This document shows, one piece after another, positions 7,666 through 16,302 of a DNA stretch of 64,000 nucleotides; within the stretch, counting starts at the first letter, position 1; every line of letters begins with the position of its first letter. A program made the translations under genes and the position numbers. Source of the DNA: Pseudomonas sp. (GTDB taxonomy: Bacteria; Pseudomonadota; Gammaproteobacteria; Pseudomonadales; Pseudomonadaceae); contig NZ_PEKX01000002.1 of the NCBI RefSeq assembly GCF_002796985.1, positions 310,001 to 374,000 on the forward strand, given 5' to 3'. The notes below the pieces were generated by a model that was not told where the DNA came from, did no database searches, and saw nothing but the letters and a program-made list of their open reading frames with translations.

Positions 7666-8079
7666 TCACGCCAGGCGTTGGCCGGAAACTGCGGGGTGAT
7701 ACAGCGGCTGCACCTTGTTCCCCGCCGGGTCGAGCAGATGGAAGCTGCGCGCGCCGTCGCCATGGTCGAAGGGGCGGTCGAGCAGGGTGACGCCGTGTGC
7801 CTTGAAGTACTGGTACCAGGCTTCCAGCTCTTCCACGCTGTCGACGATGAAACCGTAGTGGTCCAGGGTCTGCAGGCCGTTGGCGGCGCCGAAGCCACGG
7901 CCCAGGGAGAGGTTGTCATTGCCGCAGGTGAGGTAGACCAGGTCTTCGTTGGCGCGGTTGAGTACTTCCATGCCGAGCACGTCGACGTAGAAGCGCTCGC
8001 ACTCCTCGAGGTTCGGTACCAGCAGGGCGAGGTGGCGCAGGCCGTTGAGGCGGCCGGGGCGGGCAGGGAGATCGGACAT
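7666..8079 (-). CDS. VOC-family (glyoxalase/dioxygenase fold) protein
   Basis: A 137-residue single-copy vicinal-oxygen-chelate protein with two beta-alpha-beta-beta-beta halves: LRHLALLVPNLEECERFY at the start and LDHYGFIVDSVEELEAWY in the middle, ending SFHLLDPAGNKVQPLYHP. Likely metal-ligand His residues are in both halves. The reaction is unknown; the family includes glyoxalases, extradiol dioxygenases and fosfomycin-modifying enzymes. I chose ATG 8079 because AAGGA lies 9 bases upstream; a GTG six bases earlier is too close. It is divergent from a small monooxygenase-like gene across a 60-base A/T-rich spacer. Confidence 0.82.
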   Translation of the reverse strand: MSDLPARPGRLNGLRHLALLVPNLEECERFYVDVLGMEVLNRANEDLVYLTCGNDNLSLGRGFGAANGLQTLDHYGFIVDSVEELEAWYQYFKAHGVTLLDRPFDHGDGARSFHLLDPAGNKVQPLYHPAVSGQRLA

Positions 8080-8139
8080 GAACACGGTTCCTTTTTTGTA
8101 TACAATTTATTTTCAAATTTAAAACAAAAGGAACGTCCT
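8080..8139. promoter_or_regulatory. A/T-rich divergent promoter with TTGTATACAA palindrome
   Basis: The 60-base spacer between two divergent genes is about three-quarters A/T. A perfect 10-base palindrome TTGTATACAA lies at 8096-8105, a form bound by several GntR-family repressors. It is placed to affect both genes. No regulator gene adjoins; the operator role is inference. Confidence 0.5.
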
Positions 8140-8442
8140 GTGTACAGCCTGTTCATCAAGACCCGCGTGAAACCCGGCAGCGCCGAGGATTTCCTCCACG
8201 CCATCAAGGCCAATGCCGCCGCTTCCGTGTCCAGTGAGCCCGGTTGCCTGGTCTTCGATGTGTCTCAGGATCGCCTCGATCCGGACGTGATCTACCTCTA
8301 CGAGATTTACCGCGACGACGCGGCCTACGAGGCGCACACGCAAACCGCGCACTTCCGCGACAGCCGACCGCTGGTGGAGCCGCTGATCGTGGAGCAGGAG
8401 TGCTTCGAGAGCGATGTGATCGCTCTCAATCCGGTGGATTGA
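8140..8442 (+). CDS. Small antibiotic-biosynthesis-monooxygenase (ABM) family protein
   Basis: A 100-residue ABM-fold protein (MYSLFIKTRVKPGSAEDF, then FDVSQDRLDPDVIYLYEIY and AHTQTAHFR), similar to YgiN/LsrG-type proteins and small quinol monooxygenases. The conserved pattern of a ferredoxin-like fold with a C-terminal AH..T.HF is present. The real substrate is unknown. Translation starts at GTG 8140 with AAAGGAA 8 bases upstream. Shared control with the divergent VOC protein suggests the two handle the same compound, but that is inference. Confidence 0.8.
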   Translation: MYSLFIKTRVKPGSAEDFLHAIKANAAASVSSEPGCLVFDVSQDRLDPDVIYLYEIYRDDAAYEAHTQTAHFRDSRPLVEPLIVEQECFESDVIALNPVD

Positions 8443-8449
8443 CGCAGGC

Positions 8450-9148
8450 TCAGTCGGCGGTGCGTTGCAGGTCCAGCACGCGGATTTCGCCGTCGGCGGG
8501 GTAGTGCCAGTGCACGTCGAGATCCCACAGGCGCACGCCATAGCGGCGTTCGGGTGGCGGCTTCTGGTAGGCCGGGCGTGGGTCCTGGGCAAGGCACTGC
8601 TCGACCAGTTCGCGCACCGGCTGGCCGAGGCGCAGGCCGTGTTCGTGGGCCTGACGCAGGGCGTCGTCGCTCCAGTGCACGGCGATGGGAGCGGGCGGTG
8701 CATCGGCTATAGCGTTGCGCGCGTCCGTGACGATGTCCGCGTAGGGCACGTAGGGCTTGATGTCGATGACCGGGGTGCCGTCCAGCAGGTCAATGCCGGA
8801 CAGCCAGAGGCGGCCGGGCTCGACCTTGTCCAGTTTCACCACGGACTGGCCGAGGCCATTGGGCCGGTGCGTGGCGCGGGTGGCGAACACGCCCATCGAC
8901 TGGTTGCCGCCCAGGCGCGGCGGGCGCACCTTCAGCCGCGGCTTGTCTTCCAGCGCCTGGTGGAAGAGGAAAATCAGCCAGACGTGGCTGACCTGCTCCA
9001 GGCCTGCCACTGCTTCGCCGGTGTCGAACGGCGGCAGCAGTTCCAGTACGCCGGTCGCGGCCGGAGCCAGTTGCGGCTGGCGCGGGATGGCGAACTTCTC
9101 CTTGAAGCAGGAGCGGACGTGGCCGATCGGCGAGACGGTATGGGACAT
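8450..9148 (-). CDS. tsaA: tRNA (N6-threonylcarbamoyladenosine37-N6)-methyltransferase TrmO
   Basis: A 232-residue member of the TsaA/YaeB/VirR family that methylates t6A37 in tRNA-Thr, giving m6t6A and improving ACY decoding. The family landmarks are SPIGHVRSCFKEKFAIPRQP at the start, RPPRLGG, GVFATRATHRPN, DGTPVIDIKPY and LAQDPRPAY. I chose ATG 9148 since it aligns with the start of E. coli TrmO; an in-frame ATG at 9178 would add ten residues and has a GAGG element about 12 bases upstream, so it cannot be excluded. It is also known as trmO. Confidence 0.92.
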   Translation of the reverse strand: MSHTVSPIGHVRSCFKEKFAIPRQPQLAPAATGVLELLPPFDTGEAVAGLEQVSHVWLIFLFHQALEDKPRLKVRPPRLGGNQSMGVFATRATHRPNGLGQSVVKLDKVEPGRLWLSGIDLLDGTPVIDIKPYVPYADIVTDARNAIADAPPAPIAVHWSDDALRQAHEHGLRLGQPVRELVEQCLAQDPRPAYQKPPPERRYGVRLWDLDVHWHYPADGEIRVLDLQRTAD

Positions 9149-9215
9149 GGCGGCATGGGCTGTTGCAGGGGCCGCCATGGTACCCGATTCCCCTCGCAGC
9201 GGCTTTCGGACAGGT

Positions 9216-9989
9216 TCAGCCGAGGTGGAAGCCGCCGTCGATGGGGATGATGTTGCCGGTCATGTAGGCGCCGGCGGTACTCGCCAGGCTGATCGCCAGG
9301 GCGGACATCTCTTCCTCGCGACCCCAGCGGCGCATGGGGATGACGGCGGTGTCCTCGGCCATGGCCTGCTCGTCGTTGGCGATGTGCCGGGTCATCTTGC
9401 TGGGGAAGCGGCCGGGAGCGATGACGTTGACGTTGATGTGGTCTTTCACCAGTTCACGGGCGAGCATGCGCGATAACTGGTGCAGCGCGGCCTTGCTCGG
9501 GCCGTAGGCGTAGGCGTTCTCGCCGTGGGAGGTGACGCCGGCTACCGAGCCGATGTTGATCACCCGCGCGGGGTTCTGCGCGCTGCCGCCTTTCTTCAGC
9601 AGCGGCAGCAGTTGCTGGATGCAGCTGAACACGGCGGTGACGTTGAGCTGCATGACCTTTTCCCAGCCGGCGGCGGGGTAGCTCTCCAGCGGCGCACCCC
9701 AGGTGGTGCCGGCGTTGTTCACCAGGATGTCGAGGTGGTCCAGGCGTTCGTTCAATTCGCTGGCCAGGGCGCGTGCGCCTTCCTCGGTGGCGAGGTTGGC
9801 CGGCAGGCCGATGCACTCGCCGTACTGCGACAGTTCGGCGGCGGTGTCGGCGCAGGCGGTGCCATCGCGGGCGCAGATGATCACTTTTGCGCCGGCTTCG
9901 AGCAGGCCCTGGGCAATCATCCGGCCGATGCCACGGGTGCCGCCGGTGACCAGGGCGGTCCGTCCGGCGAGGGAAAAGTACGGGTGCAT
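9216..9989 (-). CDS. rhlG: Beta-ketoacyl reductase RhlG (SDR family)
   Basis: A 257-residue short-chain dehydrogenase: NADP-binding TGGTRGIG at 15-22, NNAG at 91-94, catalytic S148, Y162 and K166. It resembles P. aeruginosa RhlG (PA3387) along its length, including the start MHPYFSLAGR and GRFPSKMTRHIAND near the C-terminus. RhlG was first proposed to supply beta-hydroxyacyl precursors for rhamnolipids and polyhydroxyalkanoate; later work questioned activity on acyl-carrier-protein substrates, so its natural substrate is open. AGGAGAGG sits 4-5 bases before the ATG. No rhlAB genes are in the window. Confidence 0.88.
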   Translation of the reverse strand: MHPYFSLAGRTALVTGGTRGIGRMIAQGLLEAGAKVIICARDGTACADTAAELSQYGECIGLPANLATEEGARALASELNERLDHLDILVNNAGTTWGAPLESYPAAGWEKVMQLNVTAVFSCIQQLLPLLKKGGSAQNPARVINIGSVAGVTSHGENAYAYGPSKAALHQLSRMLARELVKDHINVNVIAPGRFPSKMTRHIANDEQAMAEDTAVIPMRRWGREEEMSALAISLASTAGAYMTGNIIPIDGGFHLG

Positions 9990-10161
9990 GAGCCTCTCCT
10001 GGCTGGGGTTTCGCCTTACCCTAGCGGGATCGCTTAGGCGCTCCGAGCACTATCCAGTTGGCAAATGGATACGCATTACGAAATTCCGGCAATTCCTTAA
10101 CCACCGCATAACCGGGCATCCCCTAGTGTCCGCGCATCTTTGGTCGGCCCGAGGGCAGGTG
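9990..10161. promoter_or_regulatory. Divergent rhlG / glycosyltransferase control region
   Basis: These 172 bases carry both promoters. An inverted repeat TATCCA-N9-TGGATA lies at 10051-10071, about 60 bases before rhlG and 90 before the rightward gene, in the size range of a dimeric regulator site (a lux-box-type or other operator). No regulator can be named from it. Confidence 0.4.
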
Positions 10162-11751
10162 ATGCGGGATTGGAGTCGTGATCGGAAGGCATTGGCGCTG
10201 TTGCTGGGTGCCACGGCGGTGCTTTTGCTGTGCGGTTTGTGGGCTCGGGAGGTGTGGGGGCCGGAGGTGCGTTGGGCGGATATCTCGTTGCAGATGCTGC
10301 AGTCGGGTGACTACTTCGACCCCTACCTGCGCGGGTCTGCGTACTACGACAAGCCACTGCTGTCCTATTGGCTGATCACCGCGCCGGCCAGCCTGTTCGG
10401 CCTTAACCACTGGACACTGCGGGCGAGCACCGTGCTGGCCGGGTTTGGCAGCGTCTGGCTGATCTGGTGGCTGGGCGAGCGTCTGCTGCGCAAGGGCACG
10501 GGGCTGCTGGCCGGCTGGTTGCTGGCGACCACCTTCTACTTCCTGTTCTGGGCGCGGGTGGCGACGGCGGACATGCTCACGGTGTTCGGCGTGCTGGCGG
10601 CGCTGGCCTGGTACTGGCGTGATCCGGAAGACACGCGCTTTTCGAGCTACCTGGGCTTTTGCCTGATTCTTTCGCTGACTTCGCTGTGCAAGGGGCTGAT
10701 CGGTTTCGTCTTGCCCGTGCTGGTTCTGCTGCCGCATCTGTTCAGCGCCGGGCGCTGGCGCCGGCATCTGAACCTGCGGCTGCTGGCGGCGCTGGTCGTC
10801 GCCGGCGCGGCCTATTCGATTCCGTTCGTGCTGTCGCACTTCTATGGTCAGCCCAGCTATGGCGAGAGCGGGCTGGCGCTGGTGTTCCGCGAGAACGTGG
10901 TGCGCTTCTTCGAGCCGTTCGACCATAAGGGGCCGATCTACACCTACCTGCTTTACCTGCCGGCTTACACGCTGCCCTGGGCGCCGTTGTGGATCATCGG
11001 CCTGTGGTTCGCCGCGCGCCGCTGGAAGCAGTTGGAGCCCAACGCGCGCTGGCTGGTCTGGGCGCTGGTGCTGCTGTTTGCGTTCTTCACCGCCAGTGGC
11101 GGCCGGCGCAGCTACTACGTGCTGCCACTGGTGCCGTTCGCGCAGTTGCTGGCGGCGTGGTGGGTGGTGGAGTCGCGGCATGAGCGTGGGCTCGCCGGGC
11201 TGGGGCGCGCCTGGCCGCGCGCGATTGGCGCAGGCGCCGTGCTGATGCTGCTGGTTCTCGGTGTGGCCTACCCGTGGAGCAATGGCGGCGGGGGGATTCC
11301 GGTCTTCGCCAGGGAGGTGCGCGCAGCGGCGGAGCAAAGCGCGCCCTGGTCGCAATGGCGAGTACTGATCCTCGGCGATGAAGACGCGCGCATGCCGATC
11401 TACCTGGAGCAGAAAGGTGCACGCCAGGCGCATCCGTTCCTCTATATCCATGGGGGTTATCCACAGGAGGACAGCGCCACGCTGTTCACCTGGCTGCGCC
11501 AGCACACCGGTGAAGACTGGGACCCGGCACGCACCGTCATCATTTCCCAGGAAACCCATGAACGTGAGCGGCCACTGAGCTGGTTGACGAAGGATCACCA
11601 GGTAATCGAGTCCCGTGCCAACAACGGCCAGCGCCTCGGGCACTCGAAGAACAAGGAGGCCAGCCTGGCCTATCTGCCGCTGAATACGCCGCAGGCGCTC
11701 AGCTCGAACGCAGAGCCCGGCGCAGCAGTAGCAGGTACGGCGGCAGATTGA
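10162..11751 (+). CDS. ArnT-like (GT39/GT83, PMT-fold) membrane glycosyltransferase
   Basis: A 529-residue polytopic membrane protein with about eleven hydrophobic helices in the first 390 residues and a soluble C-terminal part. It resembles ArnT/PMT-type transferases that move sugars from polyprenyl phosphate to lipid A or protein at the periplasmic face: EVRWADISLQM and GSAYYDKPLLSYWL in the first periplasmic loop are typical. The sugar and acceptor are unknown; no arn genes adjoin. ATG 10162 follows GAGGGCAGGTG; the frame runs far upstream but overlaps rhlG. Its last 53 bases overlap the convergent DUF2784 gene. Confidence 0.8.
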   Translation: MRDWSRDRKALALLLGATAVLLLCGLWAREVWGPEVRWADISLQMLQSGDYFDPYLRGSAYYDKPLLSYWLITAPASLFGLNHWTLRASTVLAGFGSVWLIWWLGERLLRKGTGLLAGWLLATTFYFLFWARVATADMLTVFGVLAALAWYWRDPEDTRFSSYLGFCLILSLTSLCKGLIGFVLPVLVLLPHLFSAGRWRRHLNLRLLAALVVAGAAYSIPFVLSHFYGQPSYGESGLALVFRENVVRFFEPFDHKGPIYTYLLYLPAYTLPWAPLWIIGLWFAARRWKQLEPNARWLVWALVLLFAFFTASGGRRSYYVLPLVPFAQLLAAWWVVESRHERGLAGLGRAWPRAIGAGAVLMLLVLGVAYPWSNGGGGIPVFAREVRAAAEQSAPWSQWRVLILGDEDARMPIYLEQKGARQAHPFLYIHGGYPQEDSATLFTWLRQHTGEDWDPARTVIISQETHERERPLSWLTKDHQVIESRANNGQRLGHSKNKEASLAYLPLNTPQALSSNAEPGAAVAGTAAD

Positions 11752-12067
11752 CCGCTACTACCACCAGGCCGAGGACGATCTGGGTCGCCTCGGTCAGGCC
11801 GGCGGGGTAGATCAACGGGATCAGGTAGTGCTCGATGAAGCCGCCGCTGTAGCCGTTGTCGCCGGCCAGGGTGCGGAAGTGGTTTTCCAGCGGCGTCAGC
11901 GGGCAGTAGAGGTGGAGGAATTCCACCGCCATGCCCCAGGCCACCGCCGGTGCGTGCAGCCAGGCCAGGCGTGGCCAGCGCAGCACCAGCAGGCCGCCGA
12001 GCAGCACGAAGAGGATGAACCCCAGGTGCAGCAGGACGACGGCGTCGGCGGCCAGGTGATAGAGCAC
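11699..12067 (-). CDS. DUF2784 membrane protein
   Basis: A 122-residue inner-membrane protein with three to four hydrophobic helices and the DUF2784 signature: ADAVVLLHLGFILFVLLGG near the start, then LHLYCPLTPLENHFR and GFIEHYLIPLIYP. Function is unknown. It is seven bases downstream of the DUF1456 gene on the same strand, so they are probably one operon. Its 3' end overlaps the end of the facing glycosyltransferase gene. Confidence 0.88.
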   Translation of the reverse strand: MLYHLAADAVVLLHLGFILFVLLGGLLVLRWPRLAWLHAPAVAWGMAVEFLHLYCPLTPLENHFRTLAGDNGYSGGFIEHYLIPLIYPAGLTEATQIVLGLVVVAVNLPPYLLLLRRALRSS

Positions 12068-12074
12068 GTTGGCC

Positions 12075-12536
12075 TCAGCGCTGCTGGCGCTGGGTCAGGC
12101 CCTTGAGGAAGTTGCGCAGCAACTGGTCACCGCAGGGGCGGTAGTTGTTGTGGCCGGGTTTGCGGAACAGCGCGCCCAGCTCGGTCTTGGTGACGATGAA
12201 GCTGACGCTGTCGAGGATCGCGAGGATGTCGTCATCGCGCAGCTCGAAGGCGACACGCAGCTTCTTCAGGGTGATGTTGTTGGTCAGCGGCAGTTCCACC
12301 GGCGGCAGCGGGCGCGATTCGTCGCGGCCACGGCGGTGGATGATCAGGCCGTCGAGGAAGTGCGCCAGCACGCGGTCGCTGCACGGCTTGAAGTCCGGCT
12401 CGTCGTCGCGGGCGAGGAAGGCGCCGATTTCCTCGACACTGACGTTGAAGCCAGCCAGCGCGGTGATCTCGGCCACCTGGGCATCGCGAATGTCCAGCAG
12501 GTAGCGCAGGCTGCGCAGTACGTCGTTGTTGGTCAT
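12075..12536 (-). CDS. DUF1456 family protein (YehS-like)
   Basis: A 153-residue cytoplasmic protein made of two DUF1456 repeats, each with the pattern NNDVLRSLRYLLDIRD / NNITLKKLRVAFELRDD and ending KPCSDRVLAHFLDGLI / RPCGDQLLRNFLKGL. It resembles E. coli YehS, whose function is unknown. GGAAC precedes the ATG. It is the first gene of a probable pair with the DUF2784 gene and lies just beyond the rimO terminator. Confidence 0.9.
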   Translation of the reverse strand: MTNNDVLRSLRYLLDIRDAQVAEITALAGFNVSVEEIGAFLARDDEPDFKPCSDRVLAHFLDGLIIHRRGRDESRPLPPVELPLTNNITLKKLRVAFELRDDDILAILDSVSFIVTKTELGALFRKPGHNNYRPCGDQLLRNFLKGLTQRQQR

Positions 12537-12553
12537 GTTCGTTCCATTGAAAT

Positions 12554-12581
12554 GAAAAGCCCCGCTTCAGCGGGGCTTTTG
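12554..12581 (-). terminator. Intrinsic terminator after rimO
   Basis: AAAAGCCCCGCT pairs with AGCGGGGCTTTT around TC, giving A- and T-runs on both sides so it could work in either direction. It lies just beyond the rimO stop and before the DUF1456 start. Confidence 0.9.
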
Positions 12582-12585
12582 CGGA

Positions 12586-13908
12586 TCAGACCAGTTCGGC
12601 CCAGAGGTCGTACTCGTCGGCGTCGGTGATGCGTACGCGCACCTTGTCGCCCGGCTTCACGTCGAAGCTGTCGATGTACACGGCGCCGTCGATTTCCGGG
12701 GCATCGGCGTAGGAACGGCCGACCGCGCCTTCATCGTCCACTTCATCGATCAGCACGTCGATTTCCTTGCCGATCTTCAGTTGCAGGCGGGCGGCGGAAA
12801 TTGCCTGCTGGTGCGCCATGAAGCGCTCCCAACGGTCCTGCTTGACGTCGTCCGGCACCACGTCCAGGCCCAGGTCGTTGGCCGGCGCACCGTCCACCGG
12901 GGAGTACTGGAAGCAGCCGACGCGGTCGAGCTGGGCTTCGGTCAGCCAGTCGAGCAGGTACTGGAAGTCTTCCTCGGTCTCGCCGGGGAAGCCGACGATG
13001 AAGGTGGAGCGGATGGTCAGCTCGGGGCAGATCTCGCGCCAGTTCTTGATGCGCGCCAGGGTCTTGTCCTCGAAGGCGGGGCGCTTCATGGACTTGAGCA
13101 CTTTCGGGCTGGCGTGCTGGAAGGGGATGTCCAGGTAGGGCAGCAGCTTGCCCTCGGCCATCAGCGGGATCACGTCGTCGACGTTGGGGTACGGGTAGAC
13201 GTAGTGCAGGCGTACCCACACGCCCATCGAGGAAAGTGCCTGGCACAGCTCCAGCATGCGGGTCTTCACCGGCTGGCCGTCCCAGAAGTCCAGCTTGTAC
13301 TTCAGGTCCACGCCGTAGGCGCTGGTGTCCTGGGAGATGACCAGCAGCTCCTTCACGCCGGCCTTGACCAGGCGCTGGGCTTCGCTGAGCACGTCGCCGA
13401 CCGGGCGGCTGACCAGCTTGCCGCGCATGGACGGGATGATGCAGAAGCTGCAGCTGTGGTTGCAGCCTTCGGAAATCTTCAGGTAGGCGTAGTGGCGCGG
13501 GGTCAGCTTGATGCCCTGCGGCGGTACCAGGTCGATCAGCGGGTTGTGCTCGGCCTTGGGCGGGATCACCTCGTGGACGGCATTGACCACCTGCTCGTAC
13601 TGCTGCGGGCCGGTCACGGCCAGCACGCTGGGGTGCACGTCACGGATGCTGTCTTCGGCAACGCCCATGCAGCCGGTGACGATCACCTTGCCATTCTCGG
13701 CGAGGGCTTCGCCGATGGCGTCCAGGGACTCGGCCTTGGCGCTGTCGATGAAGCCGCAGGTGTTCACCACCACCACGTCCGCGTCCTGGTAGGTGGGGAC
13801 GATTTCGTACCCTTCCATGCGCAGTTGGGTGAGGATGCGTTCGGAATCGACCGTGGCTTTAGGGCAACCCAGGCTGACGAAACCGACTTTGGGTGTGGCG
13901 GTGGACAT
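12586..13908 (-). CDS. rimO: Ribosomal protein S12 methylthiotransferase RimO
   Basis: A 440-residue radical-SAM enzyme that adds a methylthio group to the conserved Asp of ribosomal protein S12 (Asp88/89). The N-terminal UPF0004 domain has Cys 15, 51 and 80 for one iron-sulfur cluster, the radical-SAM CNHSCSFC supplies C149, C153 and C156 for the other, and a TRAM domain occupies about 375-440. Length and motifs match the family fully. It is divergent from kup and ends in a strong terminator. Confidence 0.96.
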   Translation of the reverse strand: MSTATPKVGFVSLGCPKATVDSERILTQLRMEGYEIVPTYQDADVVVVNTCGFIDSAKAESLDAIGEALAENGKVIVTGCMGVAEDSIRDVHPSVLAVTGPQQYEQVVNAVHEVIPPKAEHNPLIDLVPPQGIKLTPRHYAYLKISEGCNHSCSFCIIPSMRGKLVSRPVGDVLSEAQRLVKAGVKELLVISQDTSAYGVDLKYKLDFWDGQPVKTRMLELCQALSSMGVWVRLHYVYPYPNVDDVIPLMAEGKLLPYLDIPFQHASPKVLKSMKRPAFEDKTLARIKNWREICPELTIRSTFIVGFPGETEEDFQYLLDWLTEAQLDRVGCFQYSPVDGAPANDLGLDVVPDDVKQDRWERFMAHQQAISAARLQLKIGKEIDVLIDEVDDEGAVGRSYADAPEIDGAVYIDSFDVKPGDKVRVRITDADEYDLWAELV

Positions 13909-14152
13909 GTGCGGCTAACCTCGAAGGGCGCGCTGGCGGCGCCTCTGATCAAAAAGTGCGCAATTCTAGCGGCGTCCCGCGCACTTGACCAGCCTCTCTG
14001 GGACAACCTGTCGCAGGCCGCCGTACCGCCCTGTTTGCCCGGTAATTGTGGGCAACAGGCTCTATAGTCATTCAGAACCTTCGCACCCGGCCCTTGCATC
14101 GACGAATGGCTCGGAGCAGGATGCGCCGAATTTTTTTGAGGAATTTTGTTAC

Positions 14153-16057
14153 ATGTCCGATGCAAGCGCCGGCACCGTTGAGCATGAACAGCCCCATTCC
14201 AGCTCCGCCGTCGGCCTGATGATCGGCGCCGTGGGCGTGTGCTACGGCGATATCGGCACCAGCCCGCTGTACACCCTCAAGGAAGTCTTCATCGGCGGTT
14301 ATGGCGTGCAGGCCAACCACGACGGTGTGCTCGGCGTGCTCTCGCTGATCTTCTGGTCGCTGATCTGGGTGGTGTCGATCAAGTACGTGATCTTCGTGCT
14401 GCGCGCCGACAACCAGGGCGAGGGTGGGGTGATGGCGCTGTCCGCGCTGGCCCGTCGCGCGGCCAGCGGGCGCCGCCGGTTGCAGGCGTTCATGGTGGTG
14501 GCCGGTCTGATCGGGGCGGCGCTGTTCTATGGCGACAGCATGATCACTCCGGCGATTTCGGTCCTTTCGGCCATCGAGGGGCTGGAGATCGCCTTCGACG
14601 GCCTGGAACACTGGGTGGTACCGCTGTCGTTGATCGTGCTGGTGGGGCTGTTCCTGATCCAGAAGCACGGCACGGCGCGCATCGGCATTCTCTTCGGGCC
14701 GATCATGGTGGCCTGGTTCCTGGCCCTGGCGGCGCTGGGCATCTATGGCGTGGCACAGCAGCCTGAAGTGCTGAAAGCGATGAACCCGGCCTGGGCCTTC
14801 AACTTCTTCGTTTCCCATCCGGGTATCGGCGTGGCCATTCTCGGCGCCACCGTGCTGGCGCTGACCGGTGCCGAGGCGCTGTATGCCGACATGGGGCACT
14901 TTGGTCGCAAGCCTATTGCCCGAGCCTGGTTTGCTCTGGTGCTGCCGGCGCTGGTGCTGAACTACTTCGGCCAGGGCGCGACCATCCTGGTCAATGCCGA
15001 GGCCGCGCGTAATCCCTTCTACCTGACCGCACCGAGCTGGGCGCTGGTGCCGCTGGTGGCACTGTCCACCGCGGCCACCGTGATCGCGTCGCAGGCGGTG
15101 ATTTCCGGTGCCTTCTCGCTGACCCGCCAGGCGATTCAGCTCGGCTATGTGCCACGCATGTCGATCCAGCACACCTCCAGCCACGAGCAGGGGCAGATCT
15201 ACATCCCCGGGGTGAACTGGGCGCTGATGGTTGGCGTGGTGCTGCTGGTCCTGGGCTTCGAATCCTCTGCCGCCCTGGCCTCGGCCTACGGCGTGGCGGT
15301 GACCGGCACCATGCTGATGACCACCCTGTTGATGGGCGTGGTGATCTGGCTGCTGTGGAAGTGGCCGCTGTGGGTGGCGATTCCGTTCTTCCTGATGATG
15401 CTGCTGGTGGACACCCTGTTCTTCGCCGCCAACCTGCCCAAGGTTATCCAGGGTGGCGCCTTCCCGGTCATCGCCGGTATCGGCCTGTTCATCCTGATGA
15501 CCACCTGGAAGCGTGGTCGCCAGTTGCTGGTGGACCGTCTGGACGAGGGTTCGCTGCCGCTGCCGCTGTTCATCTCCAGCATCCGTTCGCAGCCGCCGCA
15601 CCGCGTGCAGGGCACAGCCGTGTTCCTCACTGCCCGCACCGACGCTGTGCCCCATGCGCTGTTACACAACCTGCTGCACAACCAGGTGTTGCATGAGCAG
15701 GTCGTGCTGCTCACCGTGGTCAACGAAGACAGCCCGCGCGTGTCGCAGGACCGCCGCTTCGAGGTGGACGCCTACGGCGAGGGCTTCTTCCGTGTGGTGC
15801 TGCACTTCGGTTTCATCGAGGACCCGGACATTCCGCAGGCACTCAAGCTGTGCCACCTCAACGAGCTGGATTTCAGCCCGATGCGCACCACCTACTTCCT
15901 CAGTCGCGAGACGGTGATCCCGTCCAAGCTGATTGGCATGGCGCGCTGGCGCGAGGCGCTGTTCGCGTTCCTGCTGAAGAATGCCAACGGCAACCTGCGC
16001 TACTTCAACTTGCCGCTGAACCGGGTGATCGAGCTGGGGACGCAGGTGGAAATCTGA
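14153..16057 (+). CDS. kup: Low-affinity potassium uptake protein Kup
   Basis: A 634-residue KUP/HAK/KT transporter that imports K+ with protons across the inner membrane. The family signature GAVGVCYGDIGTSPLYTLKEV lies at about residues 26-46, twelve hydrophobic helices run to about residue 460, and a soluble C-terminal domain follows. I chose ATG 14153 (MSDASAG), preceded at about 11 bases by GAGGAA; the upstream in-frame extension looks non-coding. It is monocistronic, ending in a clear hairpin terminator. Confidence 0.95.
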   Translation: MSDASAGTVEHEQPHSSSAVGLMIGAVGVCYGDIGTSPLYTLKEVFIGGYGVQANHDGVLGVLSLIFWSLIWVVSIKYVIFVLRADNQGEGGVMALSALARRAASGRRRLQAFMVVAGLIGAALFYGDSMITPAISVLSAIEGLEIAFDGLEHWVVPLSLIVLVGLFLIQKHGTARIGILFGPIMVAWFLALAALGIYGVAQQPEVLKAMNPAWAFNFFVSHPGIGVAILGATVLALTGAEALYADMGHFGRKPIARAWFALVLPALVLNYFGQGATILVNAEAARNPFYLTAPSWALVPLVALSTAATVIASQAVISGAFSLTRQAIQLGYVPRMSIQHTSSHEQGQIYIPGVNWALMVGVVLLVLGFESSAALASAYGVAVTGTMLMTTLLMGVVIWLLWKWPLWVAIPFFLMMLLVDTLFFAANLPKVIQGGAFPVIAGIGLFILMTTWKRGRQLLVDRLDEGSLPLPLFISSIRSQPPHRVQGTAVFLTARTDAVPHALLHNLLHNQVLHEQVVLLTVVNEDSPRVSQDRRFEVDAYGEGFFRVVLHFGFIEDPDIPQALKLCHLNELDFSPMRTTYFLSRETVIPSKLIGMARWREALFAFLLKNANGNLRYFNLPLNRVIELGTQVEI

Positions 16058-16071
16058 GTTTTCGCTGCATG

Positions 16072-16101
16072 AAAAAACGCGCCGATTGGCGCGTTTTTTT
16101 T
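16072..16101 (+). terminator. Intrinsic terminator after kup
   Basis: AAAAAACGCGCC pairs with GGCGCGTTTTTT around GATT, followed by further T residues. It begins 14 bases after the kup stop. Confidence 0.92.
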
Positions 16102-16126
16102 AGGGCCTGGGTGCTGAAGGCTTTTC

Positions 16127-16193
16127 GTAGGAGCGAGCTTGCTCGCGAACGAATCCTGCAGTGAGGCTGGTTCGCGAGCAGGCTCGCTCCTGC
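16127..16193. repeat. REP pair in inverted orientation
   Basis: A forward unit at 16127-16150 and an inverted unit at 16169-16193 are separated by 18 bases. The second ends CTCCTGC instead of CTCCTAC. It lies between the kup terminator and the convergent DUF2790 gene. Confidence 0.88.
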
Positions 16194-16302
16194 AGGGTGA
16201 GGCCGGTTTTCGTCCCGGCGGGAAATCAGGATCGCCCCCCGACCGCCACCACAGGCTCGCGGGGTTTGGCCAAGACGGCCGGAGGGCGATGTTCGTTGAG
16301 GC

